Of a stretch of 64,000 nucleotides of DNA, positions 1 to 13,008 are shown in pieces. Under the pieces are notes generated by a model. It saw nothing but the letters and a program-made list of their open reading frames with translations, had not been told where the DNA came from and searched no databases. The translations under genes and the position numbers were made by a program. The stretch comes from Parascedosporium putredinis (lineage: Eukaryota > Ascomycota > Sordariomycetes > Microascales > Microascaceae): NCBI GenBank assembly GCA_949357655.1, contig CASHTG010000010.1:1048853-1112852 (forward strand), written 5' to 3'. Within the stretch, counting starts at the first letter, position 1, and each line of letters opens with the position of its first letter.

Positions 1-1505
1 CAATGTGATCATCGTCTTTACCATACTTAGTTCCAGACTGTGGGTCGAAGAGGTAATCGCCGGTTATCAACTCAAAGACCTATAACGATGGAAAGACGAT
101 TGAGTCAGCTTCCGGACCATTCCACTCCCACCTAAGCCCAATCAACTCTGGTTTAAATCGTGCCGCTTCCGCAGCTGGACTTACCATCGCCGCCATACTC
201 CAAACGTCAGTGCTAGCACCCCATTTAGCGCCCAGAATTACCTCTGGGGATCGGTACTGTCGGGTCTGAATATCATTTGTAAAATGGTGATTTACCCAGC
301 AAGCATTGCCTAGATCTGCAATCTTGACACTGATTATGTCGAAGTTGAGAGTCTCATCCGCTTTTCGCTTCTCACCGGTCGAGGATGCGTTATTCGCTTT
401 GTCGAGGAGATTCCGGACACCTCTCTCGTAAGAAAATCCCTATACGCATCTGACGCATTAGAGTGCGCTATGAGATAAGGGGTAGGGTGGAGAAGGGGGA
501 ATCGGAAGGGAGAGGAGCGGGTAGCTGCTTACGCTGACTTTTCTCGCTGTTTCTGCTTCTCATCTACTTCCTTCTCCGGCTTAGGGAGCGAGGTTTACTC
601 GTCGCATTGCCTAAAAAGAAAAAAAGTGCCTTGTCAGTAAGAGGGAGGGCGAACCGGAGCGCAGCCGCTAAATGTGTGAAGATAACGAGAGCAAGAGAGA
701 GAGAGGGAGAAAAATAAAAATAAAAAGTCGCACCTTCATTCAACATGTGGTTCAAGCTCCCATGAGGGCTTGGAGAGGGAAATAAGTTATCGCGGCTAAA
801 GCTGGCGTTAAGGGGTGAGGGCAGGGGCTGACTGCCCGTGATAAGTGTCCGCCTACGGCGGCGTCCATTTCTGTTGTTCTCCTTCTCAGCGCTAGAGTCA
901 TTCTTAACAACCCTTTTCACAATTTGCTCAACATCGCCGATCTCGATAAGCACGTTTTCCGGTTTGAGGTCGGTATGAATGATGCCGCATTCTCTGTGCA
1001 AGTAGTCGAGGCCCAGCAGAACCTGCTTGGTAATCTGCTTGACTAGAGGCATAGGGATGCCTCGGTGGTTCCATTTTTTGATAAGCCCGAGTAGGTTCTC
1101 ACCTAGGACTTCGAAAACCATACACACATGAGTCCCATTGGGACCGGTATGCTCAAACGAGTCTAGCAAGCTGACGACGTGCTTGCGGCCGGGGTGGTTT
1201 GGATTGGCCTGAACAATTTTGCTCAAAAGCTTGATCTCATCGATAGCAGTCTCGGTGTAGTGAGCGGCAGACCTCACAACCTTGAGGGCAACGTGCTTGC
1301 CCGTAGAGTTATCTCTTGACAGCCACACGGTAGAAAAGTGTCCCCAACCCAATTTTCGCACGACGGTATATTTACCGTCCTTGAAAGTCTCGCCGACGGT
1401 TACAGGGTGGTACCCTCCCTTGCAATAATCTTGGGAATCTTCTTCATCGGCTGTATTTTCGGTGGCATCTTCTGCGGAGGAGACGGAGGTCGGAGAGAGG
1501 TTCAT
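1..1505 (-). CDS. SR-protein-specific serine kinase (SRPK/Dsk1/Sky1 family), 3' part beyond the window
   Basis: Cytosolic/nuclear kinase that phosphorylates Arg-Ser-rich splicing and mRNA-export proteins. The chosen start at 1505 gives an acidic leader, then DYCKGGYHPV, which is typical of SRPKs just before the kinase domain. The glycine loop is KLGWGHFSTVW, the catalytic-lysine segment HVALKVV, and the catalytic loop IIHTDLKPENVLIEI. The SRPK spacer insert follows, then KIADLGNACW (DFG replaced by DLG, as usual in SRPKs) and RQYRSPEVILG. Exons I can place: 1505-734, 610-533, 439-185 and 79-1, with GT/AG borders. The last exon reads VFELITGDYLFDPQSG and runs off the window. Two single-base frame breaks lie in the spacer: near 585, and near 405, where one more C in a CC run restores SGISLDKANN. 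Family assignment is secure; only the C-terminal end is missing. Confidence 0.93.
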
Positions 1506-3665
1506 CGCGGCGCCAAGTTGGTGGGACCTAGAGGGATAAGGGCGGCGGTCAGTGGCCAAAACAATTTGAGAAGTCGTGAAAAGATCAAATGCGGGCGCAG
1601 GGTGGGGAAAGAACTCGGAGTAAACTGAAATCAAAAGGAGAAGAAAGAGAAAGGGCCCAGTGACGTGTGCAAGCAAGAGGGGATGTCTCTGAAATAAGTA
1701 GATTTTGACCACGCATAGTAGTTGCGATCGCAAAGTCCCCGAGTGCACTAGCATGGGAAGCCTGTCGACTCGGGTGTGGGGATCAGTGAGGCTTGCCCAA
1801 GGCAAGGCGGGGAGGGGCAACAAATATGGCAGAGTAAATGTCAGGGCCACCGAGCAACTTCGGATAGCCAAAGATGAGAATAGTAGGCGCAGCAACCACC
1901 AGCGCTGATGAGGCTTCGTGTATGCTCGCAAGTTCAACAAAAGACATAATAATGATAATGAAAAATGAGAAAGCAGCTTGGTGAACTGGGAAAGAGTGCA
2001 GGCGAGGATTAGGAGAGATATTGGCACCTTGCTTTGAGGAACCCCATGGTTGAGGTACTGAGATTTTTAGCTGGTCGCTAGAGCACAATGGAAACGAGCG
2101 GGCTGGAGGTAATTAAGTCAAGATGCGAGGTGCTGTTTATTCGGATGAGGGAAAGGGGAAGGGGGCGGCGTCGGCTGTTGTGGTGGGAGAAAAAGAGGCG
2201 GAATGGAGGCGAAATGGGTGGAAGCGAACAATCTCCCCTGAGCCGATGCCAAAAGGAATACGTGATGCGTGAAGAGGTTTACGGCGGCCCAATGTAAATG
2301 CAACGCGATTGAGAAGGGCTCAACTTCTCAGCAGCAAGTCGCGCTGGCGCTACCAAGGAGGCGAGGTGACGGAGGGGGCGAAGTACAGGGACCAAAAGGC
2401 CTGACAACATAAAAAGCGGGCAGAGTCGCGCGGTGAGGTGCGGCAGAGGGGCAAGGCGGTGAATGGGCAAGGGAGAATCTGTGTGAAGAACTAAATTCCA
2501 GAAGGGAAAAAAAGAACAAAGAAGAAAAGAAGAACAAGAGGTAAAAAGATAGGCTGCTGAAAATGGAAAACTAACGAGGCGGGGGTGTCAAGAACAACAT
2601 ACAGTGGGGAGACGGACGAGGGACCCCGCGCCCAATATGTATTATAGCTTTCGTCGATCACCAGCCAAAGTCAAAGAAGGAAGAGTGATGTGATGTGATC
2701 CATGGACGCTTGATAAGGGAGCGACAGCGCCGACGTTGGCAGTGCAATTCACCTCGAGCCTGGACCCTGATGCACATGCGCTTCCCCGTCCATGGTGCAG
2801 GGCAGACTTTGGCTGCAGCTGGCTTACTTGGCAAGCCGATGACGAGCCCCTGAAACATCCCCAAGCAGCTGAACTCGTTGCATGGACAAACCTCGCACAG
2901 CTGTTTAGAGCGCGAAGCCCGCACTTGAAAGTCGCCAACATCATTCCAGCCAGAGGGAAAGAGCAGGGCCATATCCTCATCTCTCTCATCTACGCTCTCA
3001 GTGAAGCGCAGCGCCTTGCCGAACCCGAGCTCGCTTGCACCATCTTAGAGTTTGCTAGTCCGCTATTGCCCACTCGAGGCAATGTTGAGCTTATTAGGGG
3101 CCACAAGAACTCGTCCAGGAGGGAAAACCCTTAGAAAAGTAAACTGGAATGGCCGGTGGTGTCCTTGGAACAAGAGAAACGGGAAAGGGAAGAAGAAAAG
3201 AAAGAGAAGAAAAAAGAGGTGTGGCACATCTGCTGGCCCCTGCTGATGTGAAAAGTGGCTCATCCTCTGGCCACGCCTGACACCACCAGTTTTTGGTTCA
3301 AGGACCACGATGTGAGGGTGGCACTCGCCGCGTGAACTGACGCATCCCGCATGAACCTGTCACTCGCCATTTGCTTCCCAGCTTTTTTCTTCTTTTTTCT
3401 TCTTTTTTTCTTCTTTTTCTTCCCTTTTTTTTGTTGTTTGGAGAACCGATAGAGCTCTCACACCATGAAAACAGGATCACGCGCCACTAGAGATAGCCGC
3501 ATAATCATATAGTGACATATTTGTGTAATGATATCAAGGGTGGCAGTCCGAGGCGAAGATCGAAACACCACAGGCATGGCCACACGACTACACTGGTAGC
3601 GCAGTGGGGAAGGTCGGGAGGCAAAGAGGCGCGAGAAGAGAAAATCAAGGCTCAAATAGATAGAC
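1506..3665. other. intergenic region upstream of the SRPK gene
   Basis: No recognisable gene. It should contain the SRPK 5' UTR and promoter on the minus strand. A purine-rich plus strand at about 2,140-2,560 and a T/C-rich run at 3,379-3,436 stand out as low-complexity sequence. An open frame at 2,736-3,134 (+) exists but matches nothing I know and has no clear start context. Confidence 0.5.
3379..3436. repeat. polypyrimidine (T/C) microsatellite
   Basis: Irregular runs of T separated by single C or TTC make a nearly pure pyrimidine strand of about 58 bases. It is a simple repeat with no coding potential. Confidence 0.85.
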
Positions 3666-4239
3666 CTACTCTGATGGTGCCTCGGTGGTGATGATAGGCT
3701 TCAGCGCATCCTTTTTCCTCTTCTTAGCCATCGCGGCTGCTGCGGCGGTGCCGGCAGAGTTCCCGTTTGAACCACCCGGACCTAAAGGCGACGGCTTGTG
3801 AACCGCGCTAGGATTGTCGTGTTGTGTTCCGTTCATCATCGCTATTGCTGCGAAAACTTACTTTTGAGACGACGTATATCCTGCCCGTACTACCCACTTG
3901 CCGTTATGGACAAGGATCAATTTGGGAGCAAAGTGTTGCTCCTTCTAAGTTCTATTAGATCTATCAACGCCGAGTATGCTCGAGCATACACTACGCTGCC
4001 GCGGTATCGACAAAGAGGCTATCGGTGACGTACGAGGGTATTGGTAGTGGGTCGTAAAAGTTGCAACGATGAGGTCTCGTGGTGGGCGCGGGGTACAAAA
4101 ATCGAATTCCAGGGGCCAGCGTTTGCGAAAAACAGCTAGATAATGCCAATGCGACCCGTCGTAAGTCTTCAATGTTATCCCTGCTTCGGGCGTGCTGGAG
4201 GTGGGTGGAGAGGTGGAGGCGGCGCAAGATAAGGCGCAA
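3666..4239 (-). CDS. unrecognised spliced gene with basic C-terminus
   Basis: I do not recognise the family. Two downstream exons join cleanly: 3944-3862 (acceptor CTTAG, donor GTAAGT) and 3807-3666 (acceptor CCTAG, stop TAG). They encode KLILVHNGKWVVRAGYTSS followed by a Pro/Gly/Ala-rich linker and a lysine-rich tail, MAKKRKKDALKPIITTE, that looks like a nuclear localisation signal. An upstream frame ending near 3,991 contains RCNFYDPLPIPSYVTD, which reads like conserved protein sequence, but the junction to the next exon is out of phase, probably another indel. The 5' end is not resolved and 4,239 is only the outer limit of the open frame. It may be a chromatin- or transcription-related protein, but that rests only on the basic tail. 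Confidence 0.5.
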
Positions 4240-6407
4240 GTCGATCGTGGGGTTGATTGCTAAGAGAAGGCAGCATCAAGTAGAAATTGAAAGGACGAGA
4301 AAACGCATGTCGAAACGGAACTCGAGTATGGAAGAAGCGATCCTTGGTCGCCGTTATTGCCAGGTTTAGAGCGATCCTATCGTTCGGAACAAGCCAGGTC
4401 TCCCCAGAAAAGCGGAATGCAGCTTTCGACACGAGTAGGAGGCAAGCCTGAGGGTCGAAACAATCGAGTTTGATGACATCCGAGGACACAGGTGTGGCGA
4501 GAGTAAGGAGCGCAGTTGGGTTGTGAGGAATAAAAATGAAGAAGTAGAGAAAAAGGAGGAAACCAAAATCAATCGTGGACAGTTTGTAGCACAGGAGATA
4601 TGAAGAAATTTGAGGGGTGGGAACCCGATCGAGAAAAGCTCGAACCCGGAGAAATGGGGCTACTCCGGGCAGCTCGCGAAGAAGGACAAGAAAATTGCGC
4701 GAAGGGCGGAGGGGCATTAGCGGCACTACGACTAGTCCTTGACCAGGCCTGTAGGTGTTGAGCACCTCTCAGTTATTAGGGCATTCCCTTCGGATGATCC
4801 CTCCAGCTTCTCGGAAAGTGTGGCCTGTGCTTAACTTGAGGTCCTGCCGGAATTTCTGGGAGTCCGGCGGTTAAGGCGCAACCAGGAGCGAAACTTGGGG
4901 AGTCAAGATGGTGGGGGATGGGCTGTTTGGGGAATCCCCCTTCCAACCTCTAGCGCCACCGCTGGTTCCATGAACTTCAAAGTTCTCCACAGAAATTGGT
5001 GCGGAACGGTCCAAAGGTGGCCTCGAGATGTAATACTAATTTTAGAACGAATTTGGTTATCAAGCTTGAACCTACAAAATTCATGTCCTCCTAGTTTAAC
5101 CAGGCACACCTTGAAGTATTCCATGATAGCGCTCTCACGAGTTTCTGGGACGCTAATGGGCTAGCAAGGTTCCTCTCCAACAAGTTGGGCAGAGTTGCAC
5201 CTTCCGCTACACCAATATCGACAAATAGGCATGCTGAATACATGTCTGGGTAGTTACTACACGAAACAAGAACTTGTTAGAAACGGACGGGAAAGCGAAC
5301 AAAACCGGGACAGGGATACTGACGTGTTCACCGTGCACTAAACTTCAGGATAAGGCTTCGACGAAACATCGAGGCCGATGGAGATCAAGACGTCATTGCC
5401 CGAGGGGACGTGGCACAAACGCAACAAGGCTTCTCCGACACCGGTGCTATTTCCAAGCTTGTGCCTGCCCTAGACCCACACCTTTCTACCGAGTTGGCTC
5501 CTCAAGTCCCCCTGCGCGGCGGCGGATACCATCAATTGATCTATTCCGTTGGGTCCAAACCAGGCTATCAATTTGCCGTTGCAGGTGATGATATTAACCG
5601 GCGATGGCCATGATAATGAACGGTAGACCTTGATACCTGTTAATTCTCAAGTCCTACATTACCGCCTAATTCTTCTCAACAAGGGCATGGCTTACAAGGA
5701 TGACTAAAATGCGGTTCGAAGTATTAGCTCAGAGAAAGGAAAACATAGACGCAGCTCGATTCTTGTGAGGTTGATCCTATGACGCCATAGCCTTCATATC
5801 TATCCATCGATGGATCTTTTCATTAACCCATACCCCGCCGAGTCTCCATGTAACCCCCAGTGCTCTTAACTACCAACCATTCTCCCACGCCTCACTTCAT
5901 GCTGAGACACCTGTGACTAGGGTCAATGTGCTGTCGTAACCCAAACATGCACGTCCAAAGTTGTGGCCAATCACCGCTAGCTCAACTCCCATACGCCCTA
6001 CCGAGGTACAGCTGAAAAGGTGTCAAATAATACGACTTATGCTTTCAACAGCAACCTACCTAACTACCTCATATCGTCATTTTTAGAGCCTTCTGTTTTG
6101 TCTGCGATGACGGTGTAGAGCACACTCGCTTTGGAAACCCAAAGCGATGTGGCGAGTCCATCACGAGCCACATATATATGGGGTCCTACCCGACAGCGCT
6201 CGGTGAACCGATATACGAGCTGTCCCAGGTTGGGACTCAGCGTTACTGGGACTGTGTGACGTGGTTGACAGTGTATCGTGTGAATATATGCCTAGCTCAT
6301 CGCAAACTCCAGTGCGTATTATCATTTTCTCCCCTTGCGTTGGTCTGACCTGCTTAGTTTAATTCCGCGAGCTTCACTCCCTGTGGCCCTGCCGACACCC
6401 TCGGTAG
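4240..6407. other. gene-free or unresolved region
   Basis: Several short open frames on both strands, none with recognisable motifs. The longest plausible piece is around 5,350-5,613 (+). The 5' exons of the unknown minus-strand gene to the left may extend into 4.2-4.9 kb. Nothing else supported. Confidence 0.4.
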
Positions 6408-7704
6408 CTAACTCTCGACTGTCATCGCTGTCGACATGACTGTCTTCTCTCTCCTCACCTTCCATATTCTCATGACTTCCAGTGCTGGCGGGGTTTGTCC
6501 CCCATCCTGGTCGTGCACAAGCAGCTTCGTCGCGTCCCCTGGTTTCCTCGCATTCAAAACATCTCGGACAAGCCTTCTCCCTTCATCCATCTCACCATTC
6601 ATTTTGCCACATCCCATGCACTTCCACATACCGATCTCACTCATCTGCCTAGTGCCAGGTGGCGCCTGTCCGTTGACAAGTCGACACCTCTCACAGATGA
6701 GCACGAACCGGTTCTTAGCTGCCATCTCATCCTCGCCAAGGAGGAGGTCCATGACACGATCGTACCAGTGAGAGCCCCCCTAGATTATTATCATATTGAC
6801 CATAGGATTGGGAAGAAATCTCGGCCGCTGGGGGAGGGGTAGTACTGAAGGCATTAGGTGCGAATTCTTCTGTCACAGGAAGTGCGTTTGATATTCTAGG
6901 AGCCGGCGTTATTTCGGGGACGGGGTGACCTGAGGATAGACTCGGGGGCGGGCCTCGCGGGATATTCGCGGTTGGTGGAGGTGGCAAGCCCGTCCGGCTC
7001 GGCACGTTTGCATTGGAGGGCCCGTCCATGCTAAGGCGTGTCCTCCTTTGACGCTTCCTTTCATTTGCATCATCCTCACTCACGGACTCCCTCGACGTTT
7101 TAGGTCTAGGTTCGTCTCCGTATTTCTCTAACAACTCAAGAGTTGTGTCATATTTTGTCGCATCCTTGAGCTTTTGGATTGTCCTGGCTCTCTCGCTTCG
7201 TTGGTCTCTGAGTTTGGTTGATAGAAACTCGATCCGATAATTGTAATACTTAGCGAGGGTCATTCGCGTAGCGTATATTCTATTGACGAAATTAGCCTTG
7301 CAAGAAAATAAAGAAAAAACCCTGGAAGTGCACTACAACCACGCTGGGGAACTCCTTACATAACTGGCCCTCCCGAGATAGCTGTCCATTCATGGGGCCC
7401 CATCTTGTGGGTGCCTACTACAAGGATGATGACTATGCTGTAAACAAGATATGCGAAAGATAGGTAGATGGTCCATAGAACCCTAACCCGTCGCGAGCGA
7501 GTCCGAGTCCGTCAAGGCGGGCTTGGGTGTTGTTGATTTTGCTGAAAGGATCGACAAGGTTTTCTCGAAGGAGGCTGGCGAGGAATCATCGCTCTAGAAG
7601 TCAGCCGAGGCCAAGGATGTCAGATCTCTCTTCCCAAAGTTTTATGCGGACCGAATCTACTAGTACGATCCTACACCTACCCTCCAAGGCCATAATGACA
7701 CCAT
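6408..7704 (-). CDS. LNP1: lunapark, ER network junction protein
   Basis: Lunapark stabilises three-way junctions of the tubular endoplasmic reticulum. The start at 7704 is firm: an 8-codon first exon (MVSLWPWR, 7704-7681) ends at GTAGGT, and the next exon starts at 7593 after TTCTAG with SDDSSPASFEKTLS, the family N-terminus. A transmembrane segment follows (VLWTIYLSFAYLVYSIVIIL), then a second intron and a coiled coil ending in TTLELLEKYG. A Pro-rich disordered stretch leads to the C-terminal CxxC...CxxC zinc ribbon (LICERCRLVNGQAPPG and WKCMGCGKMNGE) that defines the family. Three frame breaks sit at short homopolymers: an A run and a C near 7,540-7,510, and the G6 run near 6,780. One added base each restores AKINNTQARLDGL, RTRSRRVRVLW and HWYDRVMDLLLGED. 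Confidence 0.93.
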
Positions 7705-8557
7705 GACGATGTGTGCAAAAGCGAGCGAGGCAGGTCGCACGCATCACATTTGGTCAAGGCCACGACGGAAAACCGGACAGGTGGCTTCGGATGGGGAAAG
7801 ATCTGTGCACTTTTATAGTCGGGCTCTTCGGATCAAAGAAGGGACGCTCCGTTGGATGAGCAGGACGACTATGTAGCAAGCGCACGGCTTGATCTCCCAC
7901 CAGAACAATACGCAGTACAATCCACAAGGGAGGCGTGACCAACATGTCCCAATGACCTATTATAAGCTGTTTTCTTGAAGGAAGCTCTCTGTTTGCTTAT
8001 GTAATTGTGCTTCTTATCCACCGAAGATTAGCCAAGGTTTTCAACGACTTTAGGTCTGTGCATAATACCTCGTGCTCGCTCCTAGGATCAACCACCAAAG
8101 GGCAGAGCAGAGGACAGCGAGCCAGCCAAAGCAAAACCGGGGGTACTCTTCGGAGAAAAAGTCACCGTCACTTTGGCTATTACCTAGCACTGTCAGAAGG
8201 CAAGGCTGTGCACTCTTGATCTTTGTTCTCTTACATCAATCCCTTGAACCTAGTGCCTTTGCCTTGGTTTTCTCAATCCATTTTCTTTCATTAATTTTCA
8301 ACCTTTTTCAGGGACCATCCGCAAGGACCCATTTTTGTTTTTTTTTCTTTCCACTTCTATTCTCCCCCTTGTGAAACCCAGTGCGAAGCTTCGTGGCAGC
8401 GAGTTATAATTTGAGGATCTTGTTCCTCATCAAAGCTCTTAAGCCTCATTGCATCGTATCAAATTGGCTTTGGTCTACGACCTCTAGGTCCATAAGCTTT
8501 CTATCTGGCTTCTTGATTTATATGACATCCCCGCTTCTCTTGATGACGTAACTTGAT
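7705..8557. promoter_or_regulatory. divergent intergenic region between LNP1 and the golgin gene
   Basis: About 850 bases separate the lunapark start (minus) from the golgin start (plus), so both promoters must lie here. T-rich stretches at 8,280-8,360 are the only visible feature. No defined motif can be called. Confidence 0.5.
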
Positions 8558-11500
8558 ATGTTCTCAGTGCGCCTCTCCTTCGTACAATCGAGCATTTTCC
8601 CGCCATCTTCAAGCATCTTGGCTAACCAGTCCACTTCACTAGTCCCTCCAACGTATAAAGGGCGCGATTGACCGCACAATCGCGGAAGAGCAAGCGCGCT
8701 CGAAGGAAGGCCCTCAATCCACTCTTTCGCGCCAGTCAAGCACTTCATCTCGGGGCGGAAAAAGCGAATCCCCTTCTCGTCGCCCCCGACCAAAGCAGCG
8801 ACCAGGCCAGGATGCCTTAAAGGGCACCAGCGAAGGCAGCTCAAATCCGGATCCATCAATATTTGAGGCTGCTTTCTCTCTCGATGACGGTGAGGATCCT
8901 AGCCGTGCCAACACCCCAAAACCACCAAGTAGAACCGACGAGAAGGTCCGCTCAGGTATTAATGATAGTTCGGAAGAGAAGGCTGCTGAGGCCAGCACCC
9001 TGGCGGACGATGGGGAGAAAAAGAACATTCCTGAGTCGGAAGAGAAGGGACTGGCCAGTAGTGTTGCTCCAATCACTGAGCTGCCAATGGATGTTAGGGT
9101 CAAGTTACGGAAATTCGAGCGCTTAGAATCGACTTATACCGGTTAGTCGGCCTGCCGATGCCCCTCGCCTAATCACATACTAACGCGTTATTACCTTGCC
9201 TTAGAATTACTTCGGTCTTATCGAATTGCCCACAGCCGTGCAAAATCTATTGAGCCATTCGAGCGTGCGTTGAAGGAAAATACTCCTTTGACGTCTATTT
9301 CCGATCCAGCATCGTTTATCGAGTATTTGAGTCAACTTAATCTCAAGGGGAGTTTGGTGATGGACGAACTGAAAAGGATTTCAACGGAGAAGGACGAATT
9401 AAAAAAGATGTGACACTCAGGAAATGGAGCTTAATACACATAGGACGGGACTACCTACGGTAGAAACTAGTCCCATCGCCGCCAGGCCGGCCGTGGAAAA
9501 AAGGGGAGACCGTCGACAACGATAGCACAAGATTTGAGGCAGACACGAGCCACTCCAGCGGTGGCCCATGGAGCACGGATGGCGCTAAGGTTAGATCATC
9601 CTCGGAACTTTTCTCCTTCGACGCCGAGATCCGGGATGATTCGAGAGCCCGCACCCAGGAGATCGAGACTCTAAAGAGGAAGTACAGTCGCTTCGATGCG
9701 AACTATCTATCGCGAAGGAGACAGGCTCGGACCTAGTCGAGAAGCTAGAAAGGGCCACATATGAGTTGAGTCGGTCGAGAGATAATGGCGCTGTTAAAAA
9801 GCACTCGAGAGCCAGCTAGAGGCTCGAAACACTGAAATTGCGATGTTAACTGAGAAGCTACATAAAGCTCAAGCTGACTTTCGAGATCTTGAGAACAGCA
9901 TGGCGGAAGAAAGGTTGGCACAGACCTCAGCAACACGGGAGTTAAAGGGCAGGGCAGATGCAGCAGATTCACGTTCAAAAGAGCTTGAAACCGAGCTAAA
10001 CAATCTTGCTGCAGCCAAGGTTAAACTGGAGACGCAAATCTCGGGTTTGGCGAGCAAGATAAGCACTCTCGAAGCTAGCAAGTGTGCGGATGAGAAGAAA
10101 ATCGAGGAGCTGAACGAGAGGCTCAAAGAAGCCGTGCCCTCTTCGAACCTTCCGTCCGCCACCGCGACGGGGGCGAAAAAGAAGAACAAGAAGAAGAAGA
10201 AAAATGCCGCCATGGCGGCAGCTACACCATTGAGCGTCCGCCAGCGATGGCCTTAGATCCCACGCCCTCATCCCCTACCGACTCTATCAACATAGACGTT
10301 CTTGAGGCTGAGATCACTCGCCTAAAGGAAAACATTGCAGGAAAAGACGAAACTATTCAAAAACTCTCCAAACAACGGCGGACGGAAGAGGAACTTCGAG
10401 AGGAAGTTGAGTCGATGCAAGAGAACCTCTTGCTGATTGGCCAAGAACATGTGGAAGCGAAAGAGAGAATCAAGGTCCTAGAGGCGGAAAAGAAACAGCT
10501 CCTAGTTAGGATTGTTGAGCTTGAGAAAGGAGCAGAAGATGCCAAGGTTAACTCGAACGCACAAGCAGAGCTTAATGAGCTCCAGCAAGAGTATGACGAG
10601 CTCAAGTTCAAGGCTTCCACTCTTCATACCGATCTTGCGGCAGCGCAGGAGCTTGCTCAGAGCCGATTCAAAGACCTCACAGAACTCCGAGCCATTCTTC
10701 AAAAGGCCCAGCCTGAACTCAAGAGCCTTAGACAAGAGGCCGCTCTCCTGAAGACAACCAAAGAGGAGCTAATGAAGAAGGTCGCGGAAATCCGCGCCCT
10801 CGAGAAGAAGGAGAAGGAGCTCAGGATGGACCTTAATCGTGCTCAGAGATTCACGGCGGACCGGGAGGCAGAAATCAAAATTCTGAAAGAAAAGGTATCA
10901 GCAGAGACAACTAGCCGTCTCCGACTAGAGGATGTAAACCGTGCGATAGGACGAGATCTCAGACGATCAGAAGCTGAGAAGGTCGAGATTAGTGCTAAGG
11001 AGGAGAAGACACAGCGCGAGCTCAAGCAGCTACGGGAATTACAGCCTAAGATGCGCGAACTTCAAGAGCAGGTCGAAAAGTTAGAAATAACAAACAAACG
11101 TCTGCGCGAAGAGACCGACCTCAAGGCACAGCAGTACTCTAGCGCCCAGGGGCTTCTTGATAGCATGCGAGACCAAACTACCGAGCTAACGGTGCAGCTA
11201 CGGGAAGCACGATCTCAGGCCGAATCGCTCGAGGAGGAGCTCGCCGAGGTCCAACGCATGCTCGGCGAGCGCGCACGTGAGGGTGAGACCATGAGGCGTC
11301 TCCTTGCCGATGTTGACGACCGTGCAGATGGCCAAGTCAGAGACATGCGCACACGTATGGAGGCCGCCATCGAAGAGCGCGATCGAGCAGAAGAGGAGTC
11401 AAGCGCCCTGGGAAGGCGTAAAGCCAGGGAGACGGAAGATCTACGTCAAAAGGTTCGCGAACTTGAGCGTGAAATCAAATCCCTCGCAAACGTAAAAGAT

Positions 11501-11944
11501 GAGCTGGAACAACGCGAGCGAGAGTGGAAGAGACAGCGTCATGAACTCGAGAGTGTCGAACAGAAAGCCGACACCGAGGTTGCGGAAGCGCGCGCTGCAG
11601 TATCAGACATGAAAACAGCCCTAGACGCCTCGGAGAGACAGGTCAGCGACGCAGAAAGGCAAAAGATGGAGCTTCGGAGGCTACTTGAAGAGGCCAGGCA
11701 AAAGCACGACCGCATAGCACGGGACCTCAAATTGGCCCAGGCCAAGGCGTCAAGCGGCAGTGTAGGTGGGCGCACGTCGATCGAGTCAGCGCGATCCGGG
11801 TCCTCGGTAGCGGGCCCGTCGCCAGGTACTCCCGATGCTATGTACCTAAAAACGATCCTCTTACAGTTCTTGGAACAGAAGGATAATAGGCTTAGGGCAC
11901 AATTGGTCCCCGTCCTTGGGAAGCTGCTTCGATTTGACCAGTAA
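8558..11944 (+). CDS. IMH1: GRIP-domain golgin (IMH1-like)
   Basis: Long coiled-coil tether of the trans-Golgi, recruited by the Arl1 GTPase through its C-terminal GRIP domain. The proposed start is a mini-exon MFS (8558-8566, donor GTGCGC) joined to 8643 (SLQRIKGAIDRTIAEEQARS), the usual N-terminus of fungal golgins of this type. A second intron is 9142-9204. The remainder is heptad-rich coiled coil with a poly-lysine patch near 10,180. It ends in a GRIP-like domain with YLKTILLQFLEQKD and LVPVLGKLLRFDQ before the stop at 11942-11944. Frame breaks occur near 9,410, 9,675 (one A short in LKEEVQSL), 9,800 (one G short) and 10,240 (one C short). Joining across these gives one protein of roughly 1,080 residues, which fits the family. 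Confidence 0.88.
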
Positions 11945-13008
11945 GCCCCCCCGCGAATTCCCGGCTAATTTCCTCTCGCCTAATAGAGCGGATGAGAGAA
12001 AGTGGCTCAATGTAGTGCAAAGAATGAACTGAAAAGAAGGCACTCGCCGCACCTTGGCCATGTCTACAACATAACAGGCATCAATTGCGTTGCGTGGAGA
12101 TTGGAGCCAAACGCCTTTTAGCAAGATCAACCCCTAAGCATCATGCATAACTAGGTGGAATGTATGAATAAATTCGTATTTCATGTCGCATTATCCGAAT
12201 CCCTTTTCCTTTCCCCCGTCGTAGTCTACATATAAATTCAAAACCACTAGCGATGATTGTTGGCATCTGCTCAGTCTGTACCTCGGTAGATCATGATGAT
12301 GTGCGCCATATGCGCATTGACCGATCCACAGATGGACCCTTGTGATTTTTGGGGGCTTTGGGCTCTAGCGCATTGTACGAACCCGGCCCGTTTTCGATTT
12401 TGATCTCGCAGCCTCTTCCTTTCCCCTTTTCTCCCGAGCCCTATATTTCAGCCACCGAATTTTCCCCCTTGCTTCCGGGTTGAAACGCTCGGGCGGGCAG
12501 GAATGACATCATGGGAGGCACGGGAAGACCGAAAGAGGACACCGGAGCCAAGAGAAAATCCTGGCCGCTCCCCTATCATGCTATTTCATGGCACACTTTC
12601 CCTTCCGCGTCGATGTCGAACTGGAGACGTCTTGTAATGCACATGACCTTTACATATATTTTGTCTCAAGGGTGTCACCCTACTCTTGTAGTCTGTGCCA
12701 AGTGGAGAAGTAGAGGACCACAAGTTTTTCCCACCTCATCAAACCCTCCATGTAATTTTTCAACTGGCGCGGTACTATGCCAACACTCTCCCCGGTTCGG
12801 TGTAACCGTCGGATCCTGTAAAACAGACGGGGCCGAGCCCTCGGCCCGCTCCCCGCTAATGCACGCAAATAGCGCCCGCTTATGAAACGGCGTATTCTTT
12901 AATGCTTCTTTTCCCAATTCTCCCGCATACCACTCTCATATTCTCCTCAAACCTTCAGAGCAATCGTCGCGAAACAAGGGCTATGTCCATCCAGCGGTGG
13001 AGAGCACT

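Noticed and set aside
1506..2027. In-frame extension of the SRPK gene upstream of 1505
   Set aside because: Leu/Ser/Pro-rich translation of UTR-like sequence, not conserved kinase N-terminus; the acidic leader beginning at 1505 fits the family.
2736..3134. 132-codon open frame, plus strand
   Set aside because: Composition and sequence give no family match, and it is overlapped by equally long frames on the other strand.
5274..5613. Plus-strand open frames ending in VGSKPGYQFAVAGDD
   Set aside because: No family recognised, no splice structure or partner exons found; treated as chance frames.
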